From: Echinarachnius parma
Taxonomy: Eukaryota; Echinodermata; Echinoidea; Clypeasteroida; Echinarachniidae
Assembly: GCA_037951105.1 (NCBI GenBank)
Contig: JBAMJV010008065.1
Coordinates: 1-64,000, forward strand
Length of the DNA: 64,000 bases
Direction: 5' to 3'
How positions within the stretch are numbered: the first letter of the stretch is position 1; each line of letters opens with the position of its first letter. Positions 1 to 12,214 of the stretch are shown in pieces. Under the pieces are notes generated by a model. That model was given only the letters and a program-made list of their open reading frames with translations. It was not told the origin of the DNA and did no database searches. A program made the position numbers and the translations under genes.

Positions 1-4
1 ATGT

Positions 5-2726
5 GAAGTACACAATATTATGTGGGACACATGTGCAGAGTTTATCTAGGTTCGAACTCCATATTGATTGCAAGGCATGTACCATTCATGCCCTGAACAT
101 CTTATTACATGTAGCTGGAAATTATAAAGGTCTATACAAATGGTTGATTTAGTATTTTAAAAAATTAGATGTATTTTTGTTTCCACTATTAAAAATAGCG
201 GGGAATTATTGTACAGGCCATTGCCTCCCCCCCCCCCCCCCCACACCCCCACCCAAAAAAAGGGAGGGGGGTATATTACCCATCCCACCCCCTCCCCGAT
301 CTATACGCCCGTGAACTCTACCAGTCCAAACTGGAGCTAATCTATGACCATGGATCATCTTACAAGATGATCTTTTACAAGTGTCTTTATTCACGTCCGT
401 AGGACACTATAATACAACACATAAATAATACACTTTCCAAATTGAAAGGGTTAAGGTTTCAGATACAAGTCTGCTTTTTGTCACACTGGCTCTACTAAAA
501 CTACCTTTTCACATTGGTGATATATTCCTAATATTTTTCTACAAATATATTAAGTGTATATTTCATTACTTTCATTACAACTAAAATTCATATAGCATCC
601 AAAAAAGCAGTTGTTTTGTCTTGTTATTGTGAAGATCATATTAATTATCTTAAATAAGGGTCTTATTGAAGTACACAATATTATGTGGGACACATGTGCA
701 GAGTTTATCTAGGTTCGAACTCCATATTGATTGCAAGGCATGTACCCTTCATGCCCTGAACATCTTATTACATGTAGCTGGAAATTATAAAGGTCTATAC
801 AAATGGTTGATTTAGTATTTAAAAAAATTAGATGTATTTTTGTTTCCACTATTAAAAATAGCGGGGAATTATTGTACAGGCCATTGCCTCCCCCCCCCCC
901 CCCCCCCCACACCCCCACCCAAAAAAGGGAGGGGGGTATATTACCCATCCCACCCCCTCCCCCGATCTATACGCCCGTGAACTCTACCAGTCCAAACTGG
1001 AGCTAATCTATGACCATGGATCATCTTACAAGATGATCTTTTACAAGTGTCTTTATTCACGTCCGTAGGACACTATAATACAACACATAAATAATACACT
1101 TTCCAAATTGAAAGGGTTAAGGTTTCAGATACAAGTCTGCTTTTTGTCACACTGGCTCTACTGAAACTACCTTTTCACATTGGTGATATATTCCTAATAT
1201 TTTTCTACAAATATATTAAGTGTATATTTCATTACTTTCATTACAACTAAAATTCATATAGCATCCAAAAAAGCAGTTGTTTTTGTCTTGTTATTGTGAA
1301 GATCATATTAATTATCTTAAATAAGGGTCTTATTGAAGTACACAATATTATGTGGGACACATGTGCAGAGTTTATCTAGGTTCGAACTCCATATTGATTG
1401 CAAGGCATGTACCCTTCATGCCCTGAACATCTTATTACATGTAGCTGGAAATTATAAAGGTCTATACAAATGGTTGATTTAGTATTTAAAAAAATTAGAT
1501 GTATTTTTGTTTCCACTATTAAAAATAGCGGGGAATTATTGTACAGGCCATTGCCTCCCCCCCCCCCCCCCCCCCCCACACCCCCACCCAAAAAAGGGAG
1601 GGGGGTATATTTCTTCTTCTTCTTCTTCTTCTTCTTCTTTTCGGTTCCAAAATTCAACTCAGTAAAATTCATATTGATTCTGTTTTATTCTCCGATCTCA
1701 CCGTCAATCTCTCAAATTCTTGTCGCAATCTTGGCATTATTTTTGATAGTAATATGACTATGTCTAACCACATCTCTCTTGTTTGCCGATCAGTTCGCTA
1801 TCAACTGCGAAACATTGGGTTCATTAGGAAGTACTTGTCCCGGACAGCTACAGAAAAATTAGTTCACGCTTTAATTTCTTCCCGTCTCGACTTTGGTAAC
1901 GCTTTATTATTCAACCTTCCACAGAACCAGCTGCTCAAACTTCAAAAGCTTCAAAATGCTGCAGCTCGCATAGTTTCTTTATCCCCCAAGCGCACTCACA
2001 TTACTCCCATTTTGAGATCATTACACTGGTTACCTGTAAAGCAACGTATTATTTTTAAGATCTTATTATTGACTTTTCATTGTGTTCCATGGCTCCTCTC
2101 CCCAATATTTAATTTCATTAATTCAGAGGTACACCCCTGCAAGATCATTACGTTCATCCACCTCCAGTTCTCTAGTTCCTCTCAAAGTCTCAAAAACCTG
2201 GGGGAAAGATCGTTTGTTTATTCATCTCCGAATTTATGGAACAGGCTTCCTGAACATATAAAGTTATGCCTCACTTCTGAATCTTTTAAGTCTCACCTTA
2301 AAACCTTTCTGTTTGATTCTTAATTTTTTTTAAAAGGCGCCTTGAGCACTCTTCAGAGTGGATTTGGCGCTCTAAAAGTCTAATTTATTATTATTATTAT
2401 TATTACCCATCCCACCCCCTCCCCCGATCTATACGCCCGTGAACTCTACTAGTCCAAACTGGAGCTAATCTATGACCATGGATCATCTTACAAGATGATC
2501 TTTTACAAGTGTCTTTATTCACGTCCGTAGGACACTATAATACAACACATAAATAATACACATTCCAAATTGAAAGGGTTAAGGTTTCAGATACAAGTCT
2601 GCTTTTTGTCACACTGGCTCTACTGAAACTACCTTTTCACATTGGTGATATATTCCTAATATTTTTCTACAAATATATTAACTGTATATTTCATTACTTT
2701 CATTACAACTAAAATTCATATAGCAT
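5..2726. repeat. 665-bp tandem repeat, three copies
   Basis: Copies begin with the same words (GAAGTACACAATATTATG) at 5, 668 and 1335, giving periods of 663 and 667 bp. The difference comes mainly from the length of the C tract in each unit. The third copy is split by a LINE end (1612-2404) and resumes at 2405 with ACCCATCCCACC, running out near 2726. Each unit holds a run of 17 to 23 C followed by an A-rich and G-rich tract. The short open frames across it, which encode proline runs, are repeat-derived and are not genes. Confidence 0.9.
1612..2404 (+). mobile_element. 5'-truncated non-LTR retrotransposon (LINE 3' end)
   Basis: The open frame 1754-2323 encodes 189 residues typical of the C-terminal end of a CR1/L2/Jockey-type reverse transcriptase, with features such as ALISSRLDFGNALL, LQKLQNAAARI, LHWLPV and a final LWNRLP...FKSHLKTFLFDS. 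The 3' UTR has a small hairpin (GGCGCC...GGCGCTC) and ends in an ATT/TTA microsatellite, a usual 3' tail. A TTC run of about 10 units marks the 5' junction. The insert interrupts the third copy of the 665-bp tandem repeat at the word GTATATTA. Only the C-terminal part remains, so this is a dead-on-arrival copy. Confidence 0.85.
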
Positions 2727-5333
2727 TTTCCATCACGAAAGCATTAATTTAGTCAGTATGCATGTCTAAAACAACAAAACAATGTATTATCGAGACAAGT
2801 ATTAATCCCCACTTCGTGATATTCTGAAGCATAATAGATAATTCAATAATTATCACCACCATCATTAACACGTGTAACATAGAATCAGGAATAATCACCT
2901 TTAATGCACAGCATACTCGATCCCACCTTTGTGATATTCTGAAACATAATAGATCATCCAATAATCATTAACACGGTCGTGTAACATAAAATGTTCCGTC
3001 ATGATATGTTAGTCAACACACACCTCTCTTAAATTGTTTACTCCATGGTATGAAACACACATGCATGATATGAATGAAGAAAGGAATATTTTGACCGTTA
3101 CTGGAAGGAGGGGCGTTTCATAAAATTGTATGATGTAGTATGAGGGCGAAGACCCTAACATTGGGGAGGGTGTTCTGGTCTCGTTAATTGGCAACGCATT
3201 ATATGCATAGATTTGATGTGCGCTGTATTGAGAATCAATTACTGTTTTCAAACATCTAATTAAAAACGCCATAAGTTACGAAACAAAAGAAATATAACGG
3301 CTTACCTGGAATTTCTTGAAATATTTGTATGCTAAATTGCAATAAAGGAAAAACAAATGTTGCCATTATTTGAGCAAATTAATAGGAACATATTATTTTT
3401 CCTCAATATCTCCACTACAACATATCAAAATTGTAGACGTATTCGAGCGGGATCGAAGGAGATAGAAGCACAACTGCACCTTCCAAACATAATATAAAAT
3501 TTATGAAATCAATCAAAATTAAATATTCGCTTTTCATGGCAATTTGATGACGTCATGATGTCCGGTTTGCGAACTTTGAATATCGCACTATACCTACAAC
3601 TCATACTCTATCACGAAAACATAACGACCAAAATACTGAACATGGATTTTCAAATTTATGATCAATTGAACAGGGCATGTTTTTACCACATTTTCACATA
3701 TTTTACGTATGGCAGCACGCGCGGATTTCATGTGTAGCACGCGCGCATCGGCACATTTCCGGTCGGAAAGAGATAGTAATTGTTCAGAATCGTCCCAGCT
3801 ACAAGATATCAAAACTTGGGAGAGATTCAAGCAGAATTGACCGAGATATCGGAATCCAAACACGATATATACATAATCGCAAATGATAAAATCGTTGAAA
3901 ACTGCTAATGTTAACTTCTCATGGTCATATGATTACATAATGAGGTTTGGTTGGCGATAAGGATGCATGACGTTGTATCTACAACTCATTCGTCTGCAAG
4001 GAAAAATATTTTTAACAAAATTGCCCGTGGATTTTAAAAATTATTATCAATTAAAAAAGGGCATATTTTGTACATATTTTGTGCATAGCAGCACTCGCGG
4101 ATTTTAAAGTTTTACGCCCTCCTGTTCGAGCGTTTTTGGTCGAGGAGATCTGGGAACTGTTTTAATTTATCATAGAAAGTATTGGGAACAGTTTCCAAAA
4201 AAAAAACGGCCATTTTTTTGTTCCGTGCGCGCTACGCGTGAAAAAGCGCGCGCGCAAACGCGCACGCGCGCAAAATTTTGAAATGCTCGGAATGACCTGA
4301 AACGTATGGAAAATTGGTTCGCCGGTTGATTTGAGAATTTTTCAAGGATTTTTACCCTTTGACGCGCGCGTACGCGTCCGTCGTTGTCCGTACGACCTTG
4401 GGTGCGACATTTTTATATAGCCCTTGAACTTAGCTTGCCATGTACAGAATTTGGTGAAAATATACCATTACGTAAGAAAGATATGGGCTGTTGAAATATT
4501 TCACAAAATGGCGTCTCCATGACGTCACAGGGTAGTACCGTCATAATCATTACCCAGGTGCACAATTTCGGACCAAGGTCTATTATGTTCACCAGGTTTC
4601 ATTATCATATCCCCAGCCAAATTTTACAGACACGAGACACAAAAAACGTACAAAGAAAAAAAATTAAAATAATTGTGTTTCCACAATTGCGGTATATTTG
4701 GAGATCGTAATGACCGCGGGAAATAAAGACGGATCGTGATAGCGTTATCAAAATGATGTCGAATGAAATCGGAATGACCGCGGGAAATGACGACGGATCG
4801 TGATAGCGTTATCAAATGATGTCGCATGATAATTTTATATGTTATGAACAAGATCTTATCGAGATCGAGCCTTGTAACATGACACGAATTATATACACAA
4901 AGCCAGAGATGATCGTGAAGTATTGTGCGATTGTGGAAACACCCCGCTGAGTAATAACAAAAGGTGATACGCTATACGTATCACCTAATTATAACAGCAC
5001 AAACAACAATAACCATCACCACTCCCCTTGTTCCCTCTCACCATCTCTATGTTGATCTCTGATTGGTTAGATTTTAATACGTGCCTGCGAGTACTAGCGG
5101 CAGTTATATGTTGCACATTACATCTATCTTCCTCGTTGTGACTACTGATCCCTACTGATATTAACATAGTTTTAAGGATTATGTTCTAGTGATGAATACA
5201 TATTGTGGATCAAGGATATTTGTAACTCTTACAGTACATTCATATTTACATCTTTATTTCAAAGGACGTTGCGGGAATCTGAAATTTTCCGGATGTTCAT
5301 GAATTATAGCATACTAGATCATATCCATTCAGC
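2727..5333. other. intergenic region upstream of receptor gene A
   Basis: No convincing gene is seen. It holds an imperfect tandem duplication at about 2804-2965 (units sharing GATATTCTGAA and CATAATAGAT). A diverged direct repeat lies at about 3540-3740 and 3925-4120 (shared words CTACAACTCAT, GGATTTT, GGGCAT). A purine/pyrimidine CG-rich patch lies near 4220-4390. A 65-bp tandem duplication at 4705-4830 shares ATGACCGCGGGAAAT and GGATCGTGATAGCGTTATC. The promoter of gene A should lie toward the 5333 end, but no clear TATA box is seen at a convincing distance. Confidence 0.6.
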
Positions 5334-5394
5334 ATGATGGGTTCGTCACGTCTTGTAGCAGGCCTACTCCTCGCAGTGGTACCGATATGTGCAG
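5334..5394 (+). CDS. receptor gene A exon 1: signal peptide
   Basis: The ATG at 5334 opens 20 codons reading MMGSSRLVAGLLLAVVPICA, a textbook signal peptide with a short basic N-region, a leucine/valine/alanine core and a small-residue cleavage end. The exon stops after one base of the next codon at a strong donor (G|GTAAAT at 5394/5395), so the intron is phase 1, like every following extracellular exon. It is too short to be found as an open frame. The next ATG in the exon directly follows the first, so the exact initiator is uncertain by one codon. The function is to route the protein to the cell surface. Confidence 0.75.
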
Positions 5395-5509
5395 GTAAAT
5401 CTATTTCACTTCCGTGTTTTAAATAATCAAAATCTAATCTGAATTAATTGACATTCTTCTAAATTAGGTACATCAAGAAAGAGGGCCAGATTAAACAATG
5501 TTCTTCTTG

Positions 5510-6641
5510 CAGGGGTGTCGATCCGTTTTTGAGATTGGGGGGGGGGGGGGGGGGGGCGAAATTTGAAAATGTTTCCAGAGTGCCCACTGAGAGAGCTAAA
5601 AGCCCCACATTGGCATGCCCGGAAGTTTTATTATGCGCTCATTGAAAGTGTCTTGATGGCTCGAAGACCTGACTTTGGGGGGCACCCACATTTGGGGACA
5701 ATAATGGCCGGGGTCCAGGGGGCGGAGCCCCGGAAGCTTTTAGATTTCAGACATTTGCTCCTAGCATGGGTGTTAGAATTGTATAAAATAGTGAACCTAT
5801 CGTACTCATAACGTATTTTTAAAGGGCATAGCGAGGAAAAGACTGAGCCTTGCATGAGATGGATCCACGTGATCATGTATACTATAGAGCCATCGATATA
5901 TTCTAGGGCATTGGGCTCCCATGAAACTAAGCAAGGGCGTCAACAATTTCTCAAAAGTGTAGGGGAGACATTGCGAGGAAGCGAAGCGACCGAGCGGGGG
6001 AGGGTGTGGGAGGGGGTGTCCCCCTCCCACCATGCCCACAGTAGGGAGCTTTTGTATTTTTGGGCGTGAAATTGTGCGATTTGGTGCACACCTGAGACCG
6101 AAATTTCACGTAATATGAAGTATATAGGTATGGAACCAAACATACATATTGACAAAGGGAGGGGGACAATCTGCTCCTTTTTCAAATGTGGGGGGACATG
6201 ATATTCCAATTTGATTTGCGTTCAGCGCCTATGTACCGAGATTATTTTATTTTCTGTGACGGTGTCCTATCTATAGATGAGGGTTTAATAAACGTCGTTT
6301 GATGTGTGCGTTTGAGAAATTACGCTGCCTAACACATTTCAAAAGGTGAGTTCCCGCAACCCAAATGAAACTTGCAATATGAGAAACTGTATGCGCGCGA
6401 AGCGCGCGGCAAAAAAGAGATTTACAGTCCTTTTCAAACTAAAAAAACCGGCTATTTTGAAGATTAATTATTCATAAATGTGTCTTTCCCCTCTTTGGCA
6501 TTATATCACTCGATTTTTTTCTTCCTCATTTTCGGAATTATTGGGGGTGGGGAGGACGAAATGATATGTTCGCCCCCTAATATTTTCATTGGGGGGGGGG
6601 GGGGGCGACCGCCCCCCTGCCCCCCAGGATCGACACCCCTG
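5510..6641. mobile_element. hAT-like non-autonomous DNA element in intron 1
   Basis: The ends are a perfect 15-bp inverted repeat, CAGGGGTGTCGATCC at 5510 and its complement ending at 6641. They are flanked by an identical 8-bp target duplication TCTTCTTG (5502-5509 and 6642-6649). CAGGG termini with an 8-bp duplication are the mark of the hAT superfamily. A G tract of about 21 G follows the left end, and a G tract plus GCCCCCCTGCCCCC precedes the right end. No transposase is seen, and the short frames inside are low-complexity shadows. It lies wholly within the intron between the signal peptide and CUB exons. Confidence 0.88.
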
Positions 6642-7173
6642 TCTTCTTGATCGCTGTGGACAGTATTCATACTGCTGCTGGAAATGCTGGAATTTACTTT
6701 TTGTTGTTATTTCTATTTAGCAGTCTATTCTAAAAGAAATATAATGAGGATATTTCACATTTTTATCGCTTTGAATTACACAATTTTGTCAAAAGAAATC
6801 TTTTTAGAAAAATAAAAGTTTGTCACAAAAGAAAACGTTTGTCTTGTTTCGAACAGCATGTCAAATATTATAATCATTTTGGGTATGGTCGCTTAGAAAT
6901 TTGTAAATTCATGTTAGGGTAAAGATCAAAATTGGTTTACGAAAAATCATAGGTTAGGGGGTCATTTTCATTGCCGTTGTCATATTCTAACCAGCATGGC
7001 CAACAACATTTTTATTTTCGGTTTTGGAAATTAGTAACGTGATATGATAAGATAAGTTCAAATAATATTTTAAAGAAATATAATCTACCAAAGTTGTCTT
7101 TTGTAATCACGCGTTGGTGCAGAGATTGTATAATGTTTAATCAATATCCACCATTTTGGTATTTTGTTAATAG
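6642..7173 (+). other. remainder of intron 1
   Basis: AT-rich intron sequence. It ends at an acceptor ...TTTTGTTAATAG before 7174. No other gene or repeat is recognised. Confidence 0.6.
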
Positions 7174-7512
7174 CTCATATCAACATGGTCACCGTCACTC
7201 GAGATTCAGAGGGAAACATCCATTCGCCCAACTATCCGTCGAACTATGACTCTAAAACTATTGTCCATTGGAAAGTACAAGCCAAACATCCATGTCGCCT
7301 CATGGTCGAGTTCAACTCATTTTACACGGAAGAAGGCGATGTACTCTGGATAAAGGACAATACTGACCGATCCAGAAACATTAAGTACAGTGGAGATGGA
7401 GCAGGATTCACACCATTTATTTCCAGTGGGCATATCATTGAATTGACATTCACATCCGATGCGTCTTATCAAGAGCAAGGGTTCGACTTGACACTTCGCT
7501 GTTTATTGAAAG
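7174..7512 (+). CDS. receptor gene A exon 2: divergent CUB domain
   Basis: The exon is 339 nt (113 codons), phase 1 at both sides (acceptor TTAATAG|CT, donor AAAG|GTAGGT). It encodes one CUB-like beta-sandwich. Visible marks are GNIHSPNYPSNYDS (the CUB 'SPNYP..Y' turn), W in VHWKV, the FNSFYTEEGDVLWIKD stretch resembling the CUB 'F.....D.l.v.D' core, and a terminal FTSDASYQEQGFDL...RC matching 'F.SD.s....GF...y'. Only two cysteines are present, in non-standard places, so the usual two disulfides are not conserved. CUB domains mediate ligand or partner binding in secreted and surface proteins. A phase 1-1 exon is the usual form for shuffled CUB modules. Confidence 0.85.
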
Positions 7513-8018
7513 GTAGGTATCATTCTTTTGGATTGATACATTCAGTGTTTTAAACAAATTCTGACTTTTCAATGTACCATTAATTTTGAATGAAGTATAC
7601 TTGTCCAAATATCAATACAGATATCCGTAATAAGTTTCCATACATTTGTTATGATTGTGTTTGGATATTTTAATACTATGATCATCGATCAGCAAAATGA
7701 ATGGACCATGGCATTCTAAATTAGTTGTATTTGTTTTACATTTAAACGATAAACCATTGCAGTAAACGACATTCAAATTTATGAGTGCATATAATTTTAT
7801 GGTCTTCGGACTTCAGTTTCTGTTTCTCTCCAAGTGAGCACGAATGTCAAGGTAAAATGATTAATTAATCGGTTCGTTTGTTATTCTCTGGAGAGTTTCC
7901 ATGGGTTTCACTTCTTGCCCGTTGTTTATTTTGCTTCGAAAGCTTCGTCATGCGATATGACACAAACTTAGCGATTATCGGTTTTGGTCATGGCGGGAAG
8001 TGCTTGATCTATTATTTT
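7513..8018 (+). other. start of intron 2
   Basis: AT-rich intron sequence after the CUB donor. No gene or repeat is recognised. The 69-codon frame at 7878-8087 lacks any domain and overlaps the next element. Confidence 0.5.
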
Positions 8019-8494
8019 GAGGGGGTGCCGTTGTCGGCGCACAATCTGTCTGGGCGGATAGCCTGTCCGGGCCGCAGGATATGCTAGCATATCCTGACGG
8101 ATTCGTCAGCTTGTGCTAGGATATGCTGTCGGACGGATATACTGCTCCTAGAGACAAGCTATACTATATAATAGTACAGACTGCCCTCATACTAATATAA
8201 AGGAGTATAAATTACCTCCTCGGTTTGAGGTGGTTTAATCAAATATGAACAAAGAATGGGACTACTATGGTGAGGGGAGAAAGGGGGAGAGCATAGTAAT
8301 GTTAATGGATGGCTAGGGATCAGCCAAGGGGGGAGGGGGGGTGGTAAATAAGGGGATATAAAGGAGTATATATTACCTCCTCGGTTTGAGATGGTTTAAT
8401 TAAATATGAACAAAGAATGTGACTACTATGGGGAGGGGAGAAATGGGAAGAGCATAGCAATGTTTTCTGGATGGCCAGGGGTAGCCAAGGGGGG

Positions 8495-8549
8495 TGTAAT
8501 ATATTGAGATATATTGCTTCATTGTTTGCACCTTTGAAGATACCCTTCT
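8495..8549 (+). repeat. remnant of Gypsy 5' LTR (first 55 bp)
   Basis: The sequence from TGTAATATATTGAGATATAT to ...ATACCCTTCT is identical to the first 55 bp of the 3' LTR at 12215. It starts with TG and is preceded by a G run, as is the base after the 3' LTR, consistent with a GGGGG target duplication. The rest of this LTR, plus gag, protease and most of the reverse transcriptase, is missing where the LINE fragment begins. Confidence 0.8.
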
Positions 8550-9380
8550 CAGACATATCCCTTACCATATCAGACACATCAGTTCCTTCTGTATCTTCAG
8601 CTAAGATTATTGGCGTCACATATGACTCATCCCTGAAAATGGATAAACATGTTTCTTCACTATGTCGTGGACTCCATTTTCAGCTCTCCAACATATCCCG
8701 CATACGACCATATATCACCCAACAAGCATGTGAGCATGCTACCCGAGCCCTCATTTCATCCAAACTCGATTACGCCAACTCACTCCTACATGGTATCCGA
8801 TCAAGCGACATGCAACGTCTTCAGCGAGTACAAAACCGTGCAGCAAAACTCATTTTTAAGGTTAAGAAATACGAACATGTTACCCCTCTGTTAAATGAAT
8901 TACATTGGCTCCCCATCAGTAAACGTGTATTCTTCAAAATTGTAACCATCGTATATAAATGCCTTCAAAATAATACCCCTAGCTATCTTCGCTCTCTCCT
9001 ATCATTTCGTAATTCTAGACCTGGTCTTCGCTCAAACTCCGACATTACAATGCTCCAAATTCCTAGATCCCATTCTAAATCCGGCGACAACTCATTTTTT
9101 ATGTATGCTCCACGTATGTGGAATGATCTCCCTCTCTCTATCCGACTAGCACTCTCATTAGATTCCTTCAAAAAACTACTCAAGACCCACTTGTTTGATA
9201 AGTAAATATGCAGCAATCTTTTATGCATATTTGCATGATTATTTTTGTGTTATGTATTCAGTTGTATTTCATGTATTTAATGTATTATAATGTATTTAAT
9301 TCCCTAAATGTAAAGCGCTATGAAACATGTTTGTATTTAGCGCTATATAAGAAATAGTATTGTATTGTATTGTATTGTAT
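8550..9380 (+). mobile_element. 5'-truncated LINE inserted into the Gypsy element
   Basis: The frame to 9205 encodes about 218 residues of the C-terminal part of a CR1/L2/Jockey-like reverse transcriptase: IIGVTYDSSLKMDKHV, ALISSKLDYANSLLHG, QRVQNRAAKLI, LHWLPISKRVFFKI, and a final MWNDLPLSIR...FKKLLKTHLFDK. The 3' UTR carries AAGCGCTATGAAAC and GCGCTATATAAGAA and ends in repeated TATTG (9356-9380), a typical LINE 3' tail. It runs on from the Gypsy 5' LTR remnant and the Gypsy pol frame resumes directly after the tail, so part of the Gypsy element was lost with this insertion or later. Confidence 0.85.
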
Positions 9381-11278
9381 AGGAGTTCTTGGGGATGGTG
9401 ACGTATTTGAGCCCATTTATCCCCAACCTGTCTAGCCGTACATCGGATCTTCGCGAGCTTCTTCGGCAAGATAGCGAGTTTGTTTGGTCCGAGAATCATC
9501 AGCGAGCCATTGATGACATTCGCGACCAGATTTGTGAGAGTGCTACCCTGCGATACTTCGATCCCAACAAAGAAACCGTTGTGCAGGTAGACGCGTCATC
9601 TCGTGGCTTGGGGGCTACACTTCTTCAAGACGGAGAGCCCATTGCGTATGCGTCAAAAGCGTTGAGTGATGCTGAGACCAGATATGCCAACATTGAACGC
9701 GAAATGCTCGCAGTTGTTTTTGGGTGTGAGTGGTTCCATACGTATGTATTCGGCAAGCACTTCACAGTCGAGTCCGATCATAAGCCGTTGCAAATGATCC
9801 ACCAGAAGCCGCTAACCTCAGCACCACCGCGATTACAGCGTATGTTACTACGCCTTCAGCAGTACGATTTCACCTTAGTCTACCGCCCAGGGAAAGAAGT
9901 CCCGATCGCTGATAGTCTGTCGCGGTCTCCAGGAAATGACAACACACATATCGCGCTCGACATGCAAATCAATCTCATCCAGTTCACAGCGCAACGAATA
10001 GCGGATGTGAAGCGAGAAACCGACGCCGATTCAACACTATCGCAGTTGAAGCGTGTCATAGGCCAAGGATGGCCAGAGCGAATGAAGGACCTCCCATCTC
10101 AGCTCAAACCATACTGGTCATTCCGTGATGAGCTGTCGGTTGAAGATGGGATCATAATGAAAGGTCCTCGTGTTGTAGTGCCAAAGTCAATGCATGAGTA
10201 TATGCTAGGAAAGTTGCATGAAGGCCACCAGGGTTCTACGAAAACAAAGCTTCGCACACGCGATTGTGTTTATTGGTTGAACATCAATAGCGATATCGAG
10301 AGTATTGTAGGCCAGTGTGCTACATGCCAAGAGCACCAGAGAGCGCAACCCAAGGAGCAATTGCTCCCCCACGAGCTACCAACACGACCATGGCAGATCT
10401 TAGGCACTGATCTGTTCCATTTCGAAGGTCGCGATTACCTAATCGTTGCAGATTACTACTCAAAGTTTCCATTCGTCCGCAGAATGCCCGTCGAGTGCAC
10501 TAGCAAAGCTGTCATAGAAGCTACGCAGCAGATCTTCTCTGAGCATGGCATACCCGAGAAGATTATCAGTGACAACGGTCCACACTTTGCTGCCTCAGCA
10601 TACAAGGAATTCGCTAGCACATGGGGCTTCACGCACGTCACGTCGTCACCACACTTCCCCCAATCAAACGGATTTGTTGAGCGAGCAATACAGACCGTTA
10701 AGCGCACACTAGCGAAAGCGACATCATGTAAGCAGAATGTCAACATGGCCCTTCTCTGCCTACGCACAACTCCTATCGACAGTGAATTGCCTAGTCCAGC
10801 GGAGCTTCTTTGTGGTAGGAAGGTCAAGAGTAACCTTCCACTGGTGATACGCAACACCTCAACACGCAAAGAGCAAACCTACCAGCGTCTACAACAGCGG
10901 CAAGATCAACAGAAAGCGAATCATGACCTATCCGCGCATGATCTCAAGCCGTTGAGACCTTCACAACATGTTATGATTCAGGATGCACGCACTCATGCAT
11001 GGACTCCAGCACAAGTCAAAGAGCGCTGTGATGAGCCCCGTTCATACATAGTTGTAACCCCGAATGGTCGCGAGCTACGCCGCAATCGACGTCATATTCG
11101 CGATCTTGAGCCAACAGCGACACACGTTACCCTCGCTAGAACGCCCCAACACGAGCAAAGACAGAAAGAGCACCTTCATGACACCAGACCACGCGATCAA
11201 GAAGTTGTACAGAACGATCAACACCCAAGGACACGGTCTGGAAGAATAATCAAACCCCCAGACAGATTTACCATTTAA
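9381..11278 (+). pseudogene. pol: Gypsy LTR retrotransposon pol, 3' part (RT end, RNase H, integrase)
   Basis: One uninterrupted frame of about 630 residues. It begins at the end of the reverse transcriptase (FLGMVTYLSPFIPNLS). RNase H follows with D in VVQVDAS (about residue 68), E in NIEREMLA (103) and D in ESDHKPL (130). A tether region and a zinc-binding segment come next (LHEGH...CATCQEH, about 277-313). The integrase core follows with D in GTDLF (341), D in ISDNGPHF (395) and E in GFVERA (431), then a basic tail ending RIIKPPDRFTI. There is no ATG at the left edge because the LINE replaced gag, protease and most of RT. Catalytic residues of both remaining domains are intact, so the copy is not old, but it cannot act alone. 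Confidence 0.93.
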
Positions 11279-12214
11279 ACCTGAACAGAGGACACAAAAT
11301 GATGTTTACTTGTTTTGAATGCCTTTACATGTATTTATGCATATAACATGTGAATCTGAAGAGTTTTTAGTACCTCACATTATATGAAACATGCAATTAT
11401 AACGCCCAAGACGCGCGTTATTGGCATTGTGAGTTTATGTTGTGTTCTCAGTCACGGTATTTGTTATTTTGGAAATAGAAGTTATTTTTTAGCCTAGAAT
11501 GCGCTAGTTGTGCCTAGATATATATATTTATTTTTGTTATTTTTGGGGGGCAAGGTTATCGATATTTTTTAGTTAAATAATTTTGAGAGGTAATTGTACA
11601 ATAAATAAAAAGGAACAAAAAGTTATAGACAGATAAAAAGGGCTAGGAAAAGAAAGAAATAACTTTGATTATGTGTTTTGAACTTTGAGGTATATTTATG
11701 ATGCCACATTTTGAATGTATGTTGAAAATAAGTTTTTTAGATATATGTTTCTTTGAAGGTAGAACACAATATGTTGCACATGTGTATTCACGTAGCTTAG
11801 TGCTATTATGAATTACCATGCGAAAAGCATGACACGATATTGTTTAGTTGTGAGTTACATATTTCCTTACATTTCTTGAAGGTACATTGTAGTGTGAAGC
11901 TAGGTTGCACATCACACTATTTGTAAGGAAGTAAACATGAAACGTTTTGCATTAGTGAATATAGGTTATTATTGATTGAGCACAGTAGTATAATAAAAAA
12001 GCATTTCTAAGAAGTTAATTGTGTTTTCATATTGTGATTATAGAACTTGATTATTATAAGGTTAATTTGTATACATGCGGTTCAATAGTTAAGATTATAC
12101 ACTTATACACCATTATAATAGTTGAAGTTAATTGTTTGTATAGTTAGACATGATGGTGACAATTATGATGGCTGAGAAAAGGTGGTTACCCCTTTTCTTT
12201 ATAAACAAGGGGAA
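11279..12214 (+). other. Gypsy 3' untranslated region
   Basis: AT-rich and without coding frames. It ends with a purine stretch AAACAAGGGGAA just before the LTR, fitting the polypurine tract that primes plus-strand synthesis. Confidence 0.7.

Noticed and set aside
206-1757. Open frames on both strands with proline or glycine runs
   Set aside because: They repeat with the 665-bp unit and come from C/G homopolymers and TTC repeats; no domain, no splice logic.
5270-5305. NF-kB-like GAAATTTTCC upstream of gene A
   Set aside because: Not a full match to GGGRNYYYCC and one such word is expected by chance.
10456-10869. 137-codon frame on the - strand
   Set aside because: Antisense shadow of the Gypsy integrase frame, which has all catalytic residues.
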